Part shown: positions 46,701-57,539 of the stretch, piece after piece
Numbering within the stretch: the first letter of the stretch is position 1
Layout of the letters: every line of letters begins with the position of its first letter
Assembly (NCBI GenBank): GCA_030704615.1
Contig: CM060731.1
Location: 26,972,001-27,032,000 of the forward strand
DNA length: 60,000 nucleotides
DNA from: Takakia lepidozioides
Taxonomy: Eukaryota; Streptophyta; Takakiopsida; Takakiales; Takakiaceae
Direction of reading: 5' to 3'
The notes under the pieces: model-generated
What the model saw: only the letters and a program-made list of their open reading frames with translations
Told to the model about the DNA's origin: nothing
Database searches by the model: none
Program-made: the position numbers and the translations under genes

Positions 46701-47590
46701 GAATAGGATATCGCCATCAAAAGTCTCTGGCAAGAACTTCACAGGCACCTGCTTCAAAGATTCCCAATCAATTCCTCGCAACTCACTTTGAATCCAGCCA
46801 TTCCTCCCATCGCCCGTAGTTTTGGAATGACACTACAAATCTCTTCTTCATCAGCTTCTCCAACCACAGTAGGAAGGACTGGATTTGGAATTTCACTTAT
46901 GTCATCATCGGACGAATCCGAAAGCTCAACGATTGGAGTGGAGGACGTCTGTTCTTTTTCACCACCACCTCCCTCTTGTCTTCAACGACCGAAGCAACAG
47001 TCCCGGGCGTCACATATGACCCAAGGGACTTTTGCCGAGGCTCTCCAAGTACTCTGTATCGACTAGGGCGCACTCTCCACTGGCTGACATGAGCCGTCTC
47101 ATCACGGTTTGGAAAGAGTATTTCAACAATCTTCCCTTTCAAATCGTACACCTCTTTCTCCAAAAAGATGGAGCCATTCTGAAGCTGAAAACGGGTAGCC
47201 AAGACATGTTCCAGAACAATTGCAAATCCTTGTCAAGGACTTCCTGGGAGAACGGCACTGGTTTGTCGTCAGAGAAGAACTGCTTCAGAGGAAGCCAAAT
47301 TCCTTCCTCGCGTACGTTGATACCTTGCTATCGCAGACCTTTAGTGTAAATCGGTTTACTGATGTCTCCAGAACACAGTTGAAGAATGAGCAAAGAATAT
47401 GGCGGAGGAAGCTCAGACGACGACTGTGTATATTCTGTTATTCCTTCCAGATATGCAACCGTCCATTTTTAATTACTTTTCTTGTGGGCCCAGTGGTCAG
47501 AGTATCCCTAGGAGCAATGTCGGCAGCTGTTAAACCGTTAATCAGAACCTCATCAATAAACACAATAACAAGCCGACTTCCTGGAAGCAT
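43787..47590 (-). pseudogene. Mutator-like (MULE) transposase with SWIM zinc finger, frameshifted
   Basis: Read right to left: a start-like MLPGSRLVIVFIDEV (ATG at 47590), VLDKDLQLFWN, FLEKEVYDLKGKIVEILFPN, FDGDILFKLPPPPRVGG and MDKKHDGHPWCKTKTSNI, a Cys/His segment C-KFC..ARMYYV..ACVHFGFHNHPV, the transposase core (DHVKRVKDW, GFMADSAQANF, REHTCLFHWTQSLEKHT), IRAWLFSSGAA..FWHFRYRQWG, and a SWIM-type finger NCTCPDF...CKHLYFIFLKRM near 43900-43990. This is the layout of Mutator-like element transposases. Several frameshifts and stops break the frame at about 46.5, 46.25, 46.0, 45.85 and 45.45 kb, so this copy is unlikely to be active unless introns explain some breaks. Confidence 0.75.
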
Positions 47591-48152
47591 GCCACAAGAT
47601 CTAAGGGTGGGATTGCAGATTAAGTAAATGTATCTTTATACTACTACCAATGATCATGCGCACCTGGAAAGTTCAAAATGTGAAATGAACGTGGGGTTGG
47701 CTAACAAGGATGACCGTGTATGATATCCCAAAATTTGTCATCAAACTCTCGTTCATTTACATATATTTGTCTAAGACTGTGCGCCAAGATTTCTGGGATT
47801 CGCTGTTATTTTTAAATATTGAAACCGTTCTAATAAAGAACACGCCGTTTATTTTGGGCGACACACGTCAGACATCGATAACTGAATACGAAGCTGTACA
47901 CTAATTGCTGGATGTGCCACTAATAAGGGAACGACTATGTGCAACGGTCACGCGAGAGGGAATCCGATGCTTCTAGAGACAAGCAACAACGCACGCAATC
48001 CCGCAAGAAATCGGGAGTCACTTCGTTTTTCTACTTTTCACGCTTTAGAGGGAGAGTGGTAGTCAAGCTGGGAGAGGTTCCTTTACAATACGAAAGAGAA
48101 GAAAGTCTCTTTATTTACTTCCCTTAGAGAGAGACGCAGAGCAAGAGAGCAA
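47591..48152. promoter_or_regulatory. divergent intergenic region between MULE and ParB-methyltransferase genes
   Basis: About 560 bp separate the putative start codons of the two divergent genes. I see no coding sequence. AT-rich words such as ACATATATTTG (about 47758) and TTTTTAAATATTG (about 47808) lie in the middle. A shared bidirectional promoter is likely from the arrangement but unproven. Confidence 0.4.
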
Positions 48153-51100
48153 ATGACGAGGCGTCGTTTGTTGGAGAACACAGGGCCAAGGCAGCATGTG
48201 AACGCGGAGACTGATTCACAAGAGCAGACCGAGATTGAGGCAGCGGTTGTGACACAGTCGGCGATAACAGTGCGCGTTGGAAAACCAGCCTGTGGATGCA
48301 GAGATGACTCGCCGGGAAACTGAAGGAGGTGGAAGTACGAGGAACGTTGAACCGGGAGAAGGTCCAGAAACCCTAGAGCAGACATAAATTCCAGCAGATG
48401 TGAGAGGGAAGAGGAAAGCTGCAGAAGGGGATCCAATTTCAAACCTACGACAGGCGCCAGTAAGTTTCTCTAATTTACATTTCATTGTTGAAGATCTGCG
48501 TAGAGATTGAGTGGAATGTCCCAGAAAGGGATTGTCGCTACCGACCATCACCATGAAACAACGTGATTTGCTTTCTACTCCTCTGTTAAGGGTTTACAGC
48601 ACAATGAGTGGGTGATTGACGGTACCGTCATTCACTGTTGTTCATATCATACAAGCTGTCTGATTGCCTTTCAAGCAGTCCTTCCTCTTCCTTTCTTTAG
48701 CAGGAACATGTGATTGAAATCAACTGAATTGCGAGCGTCGTTAACGCCATTCGATTCTCCTCATGAGATTTATGTACCTATGTGTTTGAAGAGAGAGTGA
48801 GGGTCGGCATATTCAGTCATAATGTATTGCAATGCATTTTATTTGTTTGAGGTTGAACAGATAGAGAAGTGGAAAGGCGGTACGCCAATCAAAGATTGAG
48901 ACCATACTGTAGATTCAGGTAGAGTATCGATTGGAAAGTACTCTCGACATAGACAAGAAACAGTGAATGCTTGTGACGTTCATCACAATGGAGTCAATCT
49001 GAATCATCTGCACTTACTGTCCGCCCTAAACTAGTGTTTTGTTTTGAATTCGGTAGGATCAGCTTTGCTTGTGTAGATGGTTCTGAATTTGTTTCACACC
49101 ATTCATTGTGAGTTTCGTCGAGACAGAGTGATGGTCGTTACCGCCGTTCACTATTTGCACATTACTCAGTCAGATTTGAATGGCATCGTGCAGAAAACTG
49201 TGAGGTCCAAGCCTACAGGATCAGAGGGGAAAGGATCTGGAGATGGGGACGAGTCTGGAAAAAGCTCAGAGAATAACGATGAAGCAGATGAATCTGAAGT
49301 GCACTACCTTGACAAGGTGAAAGAACTCATGTCATTCCAGAAGGTAAACTCTCAGGAGGTTATAAGGGACATGCTCGTATCTGGAGGGCGTCTGGACATC
49401 CCTCTGTGCCGGATGATATCTATGCCTGTTGTGCGTCCACCTCTTTCCCATGACATAACAAAATTGGAGAGTGATTTCGTGCATGGATACAGACTTGGTG
49501 CACAAGTTTTTTATGTGTCACTGACGGATATAAATGGGAAAAGCACATTAGTGTCTCCAGAGATCAGTGATACCTGGGATGAGTGCTGGAAAGATGCTAA
49601 TGAGGAGTTCGAGCTGGGCCTCATGATGGGAAAGAACACCCAGCAATTCTGCAACCACATGTTCTACGTCTGGGACGGCAACCACCGATTGCTGGCATGG
49701 ATGGGATACATCCAGAAACACCATGCGAAAGACAAAGACAAGCATGTTGTTGTGGAGGCAATGGTTTTGGATCCAGGAAACGACATCGCTAGGCTTCTTA
49801 CAGCTATGCACGACGTGAACAAGTAAGTCATCCTAGAGACTTCATTCCCTCTGTAGTGTCTTGTTAATCCCAAAAAAACAGTGTTAAGGAATGCAATGTT
49901 TCCAATGTTTTTGCAGATCGACAGAGAAATCGCATGTGACAACAAGCTTGGTCCACACACTATTCCGAATTCAGAGGATTGGTCTGATGAAGCTGGATGA
50001 TTTTCGGACAGTACTCCCCCCAATATAATCAAGAAGTGCGAAACAGGAAGAGCTGCAGGCACTTGGTATTCTTTGACTCGAGAGGCGTTTCTGGAGTACA
50101 TGTATGCGTAAGCCCGAGTCTGTACTCAGTTTACTTTTCGAATACATGTTTGTAGTCCCTTCGGTGCTAATCACTATTTGAATCAATGCAGCAAGAACTG
50201 GCAGAGGCAGCTGAGAAGGGAAAATCCGAATATTACGCACTACACCAGAGGAACTAAGGACATCAAAGGGTGTGGAAGCAGCAATAAAAAAGGAGTTTGA
50301 AATGCGAAGAACCAAATTGATGTCCGCCTTCGAAAAGCAGCTTAGAATAGTAGATCCTGGACTTGGTTCTGAGTTCCTTCAGCAGATCAAATCTCACTAT
50401 GACAAGCATGTGCATCCGGAGATGCAGCAGGAGAAATTGCACCGGCTGGCCATATCCATGGTCGACCCACAAACAAAAATAAGGTGGCTGGAGATATGGA
50501 ACTCAGATCAGACAGTAAAGGACTTGAATCAGCTCCCAAAGAGCACCATACAGCCTGCACAAAGGTGGAAGGAATCAGTGATTTGGTGTTTGATAACTGG
50601 CTCCATAAGGCTACATTTTGGAGTCAGGTGTGTATTCAAATAAGTCATTTTCTTTTCTTCAATTATGTGATGAGTATCTTATTTGCAATACTGACAAATA
50701 TACAATTTGCAGCTCGAAAAGCGCGCCGTCATTGTGCTGGATCAGACTTTGAAGGACTTGAACATTTCGATTGTTTCCCCTCCCCAAATGTCATTGGAGG
50801 CATACATAAGGAAGTGGATAGGTCTCACTGGAGATACTGTTTTTCCGGGAGTTCTCCAAAGATGGTAACATTTTACGGTCCAACGACTTTGACAGTCAGG
50901 TTGGAGGAGAGTGGGGCCATGATGCGAGTTGTATACAGGTGCAATATCATATTGGAAACTCTACTGCACTTTTTGGGAAATAATTTGGCTTCATAAGGAT
51001 TGTAATCATAGATCCAAATCGAATGTCGTTGACGACATTCACTTCTTTGTCTGAGTCATTCTTAAGCGAGAATTTGAATTCACCTGGATTAGGAGCTTAG

Positions 51101-54100
51101 GGTGTAATTATAGTGTCCCTGATTAGAATTGATAATGTCCCTGAATGGCGTTGACGACATTCACATCCAGAGTTGTTGAGAGGTCCTCAGAGTTATGTAA
51201 GTTTTTGTAATGTCCATAGAGTTTACAGTGAGGGTTCCTCACTTCAGTTTGCTGAATGTCAATGCAGACATTCAGTTGTTCTGCATTGCTTTTGCCTCTT
51301 GCGAGAAATCTTGAGGCTTGATTAGCTATGTTATCAGAGATCCAAAGTGAATGTCGTTGACGACATTCACTTCTATGTTTGTGTCATTCACTAGCGACAA
51401 TTTGAATTTACATGGATTAGGAGCTTAGGGTGTATTAATTGGTTCCTTGTTCGGAATTTTGTGAATGGCGTTGACGCCATTCACATCCAGTGTTATTATG
51501 AGGTCCTCAGTGTTATGTTCGTTATGAATGTCCATTGAGTTTTTAGGGAGGGTTCCTTACTCGAGTTTCTGAATGTCGTTGCCGACATTCAGTTTCCATC
51601 CAATGATTTTGCCTCTTTTGAGAAATATTAGGCTTGATTAGCAGTGTATTCACAAATCCAAAGTGAATGCCGTTGACGACATTCACTTCTATGTCTGTGT
51701 CATTCCAAAGCGAGAGTTTGCATTCACGTGGATTAGGGTGTATTTACAGTATCATTGAATGGAATTTTTTGAATGGCGTTGACGACATTCACATGTGGAG
51801 CTGTGGCGTGGTCCTGAAAGGTCCTTGGAGCAGTTCTCAGAGCCATTTCATTCCATGTTTTTTTCATTCTGTGCTACTTGCATCTTACTCACTTCGCGCT
51901 TTGGTGGGTTGGGATTTATCTCCTGTTTAACAGGTACACGAAATATGTGCTTATGGAAGGAAATCACCTGAGCGGTGTTCCAGACTATCTTGACATGTGG
52001 TCGGACCCTGCAAATGATCCAACCATGTATACTGCAAGGATATTGAAGGACTGGAGTCCTTCTCACTTCAGAGACTGTGGCTGGTACCTTGACTGCCCAC
52101 CGGAGCACACGACCTTTCAAGAACAGCATATGAAATATTTGAACAATAATGCTGAGATGTTGGCGCCTTTGATTGACGAAGAGTACCAAAGAAACATAGC
52201 AACATTGGCTGCCAAGGAGCCTGATGCTCAGGGAACGCTGCAGAAGGGAAAGAAGGCGGGCCGCAAACCAAAAGACAAGGCTCTTGATGTCATAGCCATC
52301 TCACCAGCAAAGCCAAAGGACAAAGACAAGTCCAAAGAGAAGGAAAAGGACAAGGGGAAGGAGAAAGAAAAGGAGATGGAGAGTGGGCAGGACTTCACTG
52401 CTGGAAGATATACCCGCACAGTTCAGTGCATGTTCGATGCCAAGCCACACCCTTCCCGTTCTGATTCGGCAGGAGAGATTAAAATTGTCAATGAGGGTTG
52501 GCTGGCGATGATGCAGAGTCGAAAGAGAGGATACACTGGGGTGCCTTCGCCTACCTGGGACAACATAATCTCATTCCTCAATCTGGTGAGAATTCCAGTT
52601 TCTTTCCTTTTTCTCTGAAAGTTTCATTGGCAGTATTTCAGTCTGGTTCTTTGAAAACATTCTTGCCATCGTTCTTAAAATAAACATGTCTGTTGCAGGT
52701 GAGCACAGGTCCCACCTTTGTGTGCGGTGTGCAGAAAACATATGCAGCTGACATTGTCATTCTCGACATCCCGGATGGCCAGGCTGTGCCAGAAGTTCTT
52801 CCAAAGGGCAAGACGCCAAGCTGGAACAAATTCGAGGACAACTACTGGAGTTGGGTGTTCGGGTTCTGTAATAATTTCCTCTCTGATGCAGGGACACTTC
52901 TGCTTTTTCAGTCATGTGACAAAGATAGTCGTCAGGCATTGGCATCATACCTGAAGTCTTCAGGGTTTGAAGTTTTGCGCACATAGAATTGTGTGAACAG
53001 CCTCTACCTTGTGAAAGGGGGTTTCCCTGGTTAGCTGGTATGCCGTCTCCCTTCTGCTTGTGCTTTCATGATGAGTTTCAATGTTCTCTGCAGCTCCACT
53101 CTAGAAGAATCGGTCATGATCGACACCGATCATCACCGATTCGTGATAAAAATGATTGTTTTATGTCTGAGTTCTGAATAGCCGATGTACACACTTCCAC
53201 TATAGATTGTGTTTACCACACTAACCTGCTATCTTTGGCAGACGAGGATGTTCGAGGCGATCTGCTTCCGGAGGATTCGCACCTCAAAGACACCATCCTC
53301 CATCCGCAGCTTTGAGATTTCTGACCAGGGTTGTTTCGTCAACCCCCCTATGAGCCGCATGTCGATGACATTTTGTACAACTTCATGCAGTCCAGTCAGA
53401 CTCTGAAGAGACCAGATGGCACTCCCTGGAGAGGTGCAAAGGAAAAATCCCCAGCGTTCATGCAAATACTGCTGGAGTCATGCAGTCACCACTCTGCACG
53501 GGTGGTCAATCTTTCTATGTCCACAGGTTCGTTCTTTCCCTTCCGAATTGATTTTCTTTCACCAGGTCCATCTGCTTAAATCCCCCACACAAAACTGTTC
53601 ATGTCCTCCTGTCTGGTGTAGGAACAACTTACCATACATGCAAGGCAGGCGGAAGAAGCCTTTTTGGGGTGATTCTGACCTCTACAATACAGTGCTCCTC
53701 CCCCTTTTGTCTGGCTCCACTTCAGGCACACAGACTGATCGGATTCAAATTCGAAATGATGACGATCCCGAAGATAAGCAGGTCGACAACGACTTTTCAT
53801 GTGAGTAAGTGCTAAACCCACTTTGGGAGTCATACTCAATTTCTCAATAACATCAAAGTTACAGTAATAAATTTTTCAGACTGTCTTTCAGGAAAAGCAG
53901 CGGTGGATCTTCAGGAGATACAGTCATTTGTGGCGAGTCTGTTTTCGACAGCCCCCTTTCCAATTTTCTGCTTCCTGATTATGCCGAAGCAATGGCACTT
54001 CACGCGGCCGAGTCCCTATCCCCTGAATTTTTATTGCCCGGCCGTAGGTGTAGCCAACGTAGATCCGGAGTTCTTAAATACTTAGACTTAGATGCAGAGG

Positions 54101-54138
54101 AAGCGGGAATACATTGTACTGACTCTGAGTCAGACTGA
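48153..54138 (+). pseudogene. ParB-like domain fused to beta-type DNA methyltransferase, multi-exon, damaged
   Basis: Exon-like segments: 48153-48459, 49077-49822, 49917-50107, 50192-50627, 50713-50864, 51934-52585, 52699-53029, 53242-53526, 53622-53804 and 53892-54138, mostly with GT-AG ends and matching phases. The second carries WDGNHRLLAWMGY near 49670-49710, the DG-x-HR box of ParB/sulfiredoxin-like domains. Segment 52699-53029 has ADIVILDIPD, in the place of the DPPY box, then a W..F..FLSDAGTLLLF block. Later come KEKSPAFMQILL, VVNLSMSTG (SAM-binding motif I) and GRSLFG, so motif IV precedes X and I, as in beta-class adenine/cytosine methyltransferases. A Lys/Glu/Asp-rich linker lies at about 52310-52380. 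Lesions: frameshift and stop in the first exon, an indel in the C run at 50016-50021, TAG at 52984-52986 where TGG is expected, and a shift after GRSLFG. Expected activity (DNA base methylation, nuclear) is inference from the family. Confidence 0.65.
51000..51870. repeat. tandem repeat, three units of about 320 bp, rich in perfect palindromes
   Basis: Units start near 51003, 51330 and 51645 (the last is incomplete). Each contains GAATGTCGTTGACGACATTC or a variant (GAATGGCGTTGACGCCATTC), near 51023, 51140, 51350, 51465, 51575, 51665 and 51770, plus conserved text such as GGATTAGGAGCTTAGGGTGT. The array lies entirely inside one intron (50865-51933) of the ParB-methyltransferase gene. Confidence 0.8.
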
Positions 54139-54570
54139 ACTATGTTCTTTTAATATTCTGTTTCATCCTCTATGGAAAACGTTGAATCCCCTTCCTCCAC
54201 CGTAGTTGTTCCTTTGGAAAGAAAAATAATCAAAGAATCAACTACCATTTAAATTGCAATATGTATGAATCCATCTCACAAACCTCTCTCACTCTTGTCC
54301 ATCTGTTTATCATCCAACTGTACATTCATCCATCCTTTATTCATCTGTTGCTTTCAGGTGGGAATGACCACTGCTTTTTATTATGTCGTCCAGCTTGTTT
54401 CCGCGGTAAATGGTGCCAATCCGCGGGAATACACTCCACTTCTTCCTGGGCGCGTGGTGACGCGGTCTTCAAGTGTGATGACGTGGAGTGAGCCCCTTGA
54501 TGTGGCATTGGCGCAAGGTGACGTGGAGTGAGCGCAGTTGCGCTCACGTGACCAGGCTCACACCGAGGCA

Positions 54571-56714
54571 TCCTTGAGTACGGACCATGCGGCTGGACAC
54601 CACAAATTCCTTACCGAAAAAAAGTCTCAGACCCTGCACCTTGCTTCACAGTTCGGTAAAAATCAGAGTGCAAAATCGAGATATCATTGTAGAAGCACTT
54701 TTGGACTCAAGAGCTTCAGCTTGTTTTATGGAAAAAACTTTGCGAAACAAAACAATTTAATGCTCGTAAAGAAGAAACTCTCGACCCCCGTTGAAGTCAT
54801 CGATGGACGACCATTAGCATCAGGAAATGTGGACCATGAAACTCGACCACTTGAAGTGAAGCTTAAAGATCAAGCATCACATATTGTTTTCAATGTCATC
54901 CAGTCTCCAATGAATCCTGTGATCCTTGGACTTCCCTGGTTCGTACTTCACAATCCCGACATCGACTCGCGAAAAATTTCTGCAAGACAAAAATGTAGAA
55001 ATAGCAAAGGTATTCAACCCATATTCCTTGGAGCTAGAGCTTTCATGAGAGCTACCAAAAAGGAGGCGACATTTGCGCTTTATGCGACTCCGATCAAGAC
55101 AACAACAGACAAATGTACTTCAACATTACCCGTTCAATATCAAGATTTCAAAGATGTCTTCGAGAAGAAAAATGCAGACATATTGCCAGAACATCGACCT
55201 TATGACTGTGCAATTGAGTTACAAGAAGAAGCCCAACCACCATTCGGCCCAATCTATAACTTATCCCAGACGGAGTTGGCTGCATTACACGAATACATTT
55301 GATGAAAATTTGTCGAAGCACTTCATCCGACATTCAAAATCACCCGCGGGGGCGCCTATCTTGTTTGTGAAAAAGAATGACGGATCATTACGCATGTGTG
55401 TCGACTATCGCGGTTTCAACAAAGTCACAATCAAGAATCGTTATCCGTTGCCGCTGATTTCTAGGCTTCTCGACCAGCTGGGACGAGCAAATATTTTCAT
55501 CAAAACCGACTTGAGAGGAGGTTATAACCTTGTACGGATAAAAGAAGGAGACGAATGAAAAATACCTTTTCGAACAAGGTATGGACATTTTGAATACAAT
55601 GTTATGCCTTTCGGTCTTACAAATGCTCCAGCAATTTTCGAACATATGATGAATGACATCTTTCGAGAATTTTTAGATGACTTCGTAGTCATATATTTGG
55701 ACGACATTTTGATATTTTCACAGAATGAAGAAGAACATGGCCGCCATGTACGCCTTGTCCTTGATAAATTACGAAAAAAATGACTATATGCCAAGTTGGA
55801 GAAATGTCGTTTCCATCAATCTGAGGTCGAATTTCCGGGCTACATTATTTCCGACAAATGTGTCTTTATGGATCAGAAAAAAATACAGACCATCATCGAG
55901 TGGATTAAACCAACTTCGGTCCGAGATGTACAATGTTTTCTGGGCTTTGTAAATTTCTATAGAATCTTCATCAATGACTACTCCAAAATTGCTGCACCAT
56001 TGACACGACTCACAGGGAAGGACAAATTTGTATGGGATGAGAAGGCTGACCAGGCATTTGAAAGGCTGAGGCAGACATTTACAACGGCTCCCATACTGGT
56101 ACATGCAGACCCATCTAAACCATTCTTCTTAGAAGCAGATGCATCGGACTTTGCACTTGACACAGTACTCTCTCAATACGGTACAGATGGCCGACTCCAC
56201 CCTGTTGGTTTTCGTTCTCGCAAATTTTCCGCTGCGGAGATCAATTATGAAATCCAGGACAAAAAACATCTAGTGATTATCGATGCTTTTGAGGAGTGGC
56301 GACATTTATTGGAGGGAGCTAAACATCAGGAAACTGTCTATACCGATCACAAAAACCTCGAATATTTTATGAGTGCTCGTGTTTTGAATCGACGTCAAGC
56401 GAGATGAAGTATGTCACTAGTAAGGTTTGATTTTGTTATTACCTACCGTCTCGGACATCTTCAAGGAAAACTAGATGCTCTCTCTCGACGATCGTATCTT
56501 GCGCCAAAAGAAGGGGATGCAGCTTTTGACCAACAAAAATCCATCATCTTGAAACCAACAAATCTCCAATTGAATATGTTATCCATGTCCACTCATGACG
56601 ATGCAGAGATCATAAAGGAGATTTAGAAAGCACTTAAGAGCGACCATTTTGCTACGACACTACGAAGTCAATTAAATCAACCTCGTAGCAACCCACATGT
56701 TACAAACGACTTTA
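54571..56714 (+). pseudogene. Ty3 chromovirus protease, reverse transcriptase and RNase H
   Basis: The protease region has EALLDSRASACF (54690-54730), where Asp-Ser-Gly is expected, then NPVILGLPW. The reverse transcriptase has [49 protein letters not shown] and the catalytic YLDD near 55694. RNase H has FLEADASDFALDTVLSQ and VYTDHKNLEYF. The start of the integrase region (RFDFVITY..GKLDALSRR) follows to 56714. Frame breaks include stops at 55556-55558, 55781-55783 and 56405-56407, and a shift near 55300. It is followed by a foreign junction at 56715; the integrase resumes at 58155. Confidence 0.85.
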
Positions 56715-57085
56715 TAACAACCTCCACCAATCAAAGTCGATCAGAAAATTGAGTATTAAGTTCACGAAGTCCTAGATTCTCGCATAAAGTATAAATGTCT
56801 TGAGTATTTCGTACATTGGAATGGCTACGACATCAGTGAACAAACGTGGGAACCTTCATCCAACCTCGTGAATGCCTTTGATAAAGTCCAAGAGTTTCAT
56901 CAACGATATCCAGCTAAGCCCTGAGCTGCACGTCAATGAGACGTCACAACGATGATGTCAGCCAAGCTAGCTTCAAAGAGAAGACTCCACATTCAATGTA
57001 CCTGATACACGCTAAGGAGGGATGAGCACCACACATCAGTATATATAGCTACACTTCCAGCACTCTTGCATCTTGTATTGGCAGC
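56715..57085 (+). pseudogene. integrase tail and chromodomain of a second, truncated chromovirus copy
   Basis: At 56715 the coding sequence of the outer element jumps to text matching 59200-59570, the very 3' end of pol. A chromodomain is visible (YKCLEYFVHWNGYD, EQTWEPSSNLVNAFDKVQEF, about 56770-56900). The inserted copy has no 5' LTR, gag or most of pol. Its 3' end continues through the small ORF, polypurine tract and LTR. Confidence 0.7.
57040..57047 (+). promoter_or_regulatory. TATA box before the chromovirus 3' ORF
   Basis: CAGTATATATAGCTACACTT lies 39 bases before the ATG of the 3' ORF. It strongly resembles the LTR's own TATA context (CAGTATATATAGGAGGCGAG). The same box occurs before the second copy at 59527. 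Confidence 0.55.
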
Positions 57086-57487
57086 ATGGAGTCACAAGAA
57101 CCAGATATATTGGAGTTGTCGCTTACGCAACTACCAGATCAGCCATTCCGACTCTCACGACCTTCAACATCACGCCGACGCTCTCGAGACGATGGGCCAC
57201 CAATGCGACGCGTACTTCCTCGTCTGAACCCCGTACGACGGCAAGCTGAGCCTATTCGAAGTCTGATAATTCTGTTGGAGGTTGAGGCTTCGGACCCAGA
57301 TGATAACGAAATCAAGTTTGAAGGCACCTTCGAAAATCAGAATACTCAAATTACTACGTGGTCCCAAGTTCAAGGTGTTGGACACTATCGATGGTTACAA
57401 GGACCTATAAATCGTTTGAGTCAAGAACGAAGAGCCGAATATTTGGCAAGTAGCATTCGTCGGATTTTGGATTTTCTCCAACTCTAA
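57086..57487 (+). CDS. chromovirus 3' ORF, function unknown (copy 1)
   Basis: This 133-codon ORF lies between the chromodomain and the polypurine tract. It begins MESQEPD, then has a Ser/Arg-rich basic segment (RPSTSRRRSRDD), an acidic segment (EVEASDPDDNE) and a conserved C-terminal block (QGVGHYRWLQGPINRLSQER..RRILDFLQL). I recognise no known domain. Three copies in this window retain the frame, and it has its own TATA box, so it may be a subgenomic accessory gene. Ty3 elements do not normally carry a coding ORF here. Confidence 0.55.
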   Translation: MESQEPDILELSLTQLPDQPFRLSRPSTSRRRSRDDGPPMRRVLPRLNPVRRQAEPIRSLIILLEVEASDPDDNEIKFEGTFENQNTQITTWSQVQGVGHYRWLQGPINRLSQERRAEYLASSIRRILDFLQL

Positions 57488-57528
57488 GCAAGTCCAAGAT
57501 CTTACCGCTCCTCGAGGAATTCGGCGCT

Positions 57529-57539
57529 AGAGGAGGGGG
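57529..57539 (+). other. polypurine tract
   Basis: AGAGGAGGGGG directly precedes the LTR start TGATGTCACG, the expected place and composition for plus-strand priming in LTR retrotransposons. Confidence 0.75.

Larger units (their letters stand above)
43180..54570. mobile_element. about 11-kb insertion with MULE transposase and ParB-methyltransferase genes
   Basis: This DNA separates the gag and protease-RT parts of one plus-strand chromovirus. It contains a minus-strand Mutator-like transposase gene and a plus-strand ParB-like/DNA methyltransferase gene transcribed away from each other. Both ends are rich in TGACGTGG-GTGAGC words and have a GTGAGCG...CGCTCAC hairpin (left near 43198-43225, right near 54528-54550). 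I could not define exact termini or a target duplication; the limits given are approximate. That the two genes belong to one transposon is inference from their shared position; separate nested insertions remain possible. Confidence 0.5.

Noticed and set aside
51000-51870. CRISPR-like array
   Set aside because: The repeats are long tandem units with internal palindromes; there are no short constant repeats with unique equal-length spacers, and the sequence is a eukaryotic intron.
43180-54570. Clean 9-bp target duplication for the 11-kb insertion
   Set aside because: Only weakly similar words (such as CGACGCAAT versus CGAGGCATC) flank it; this is not strong enough to claim.
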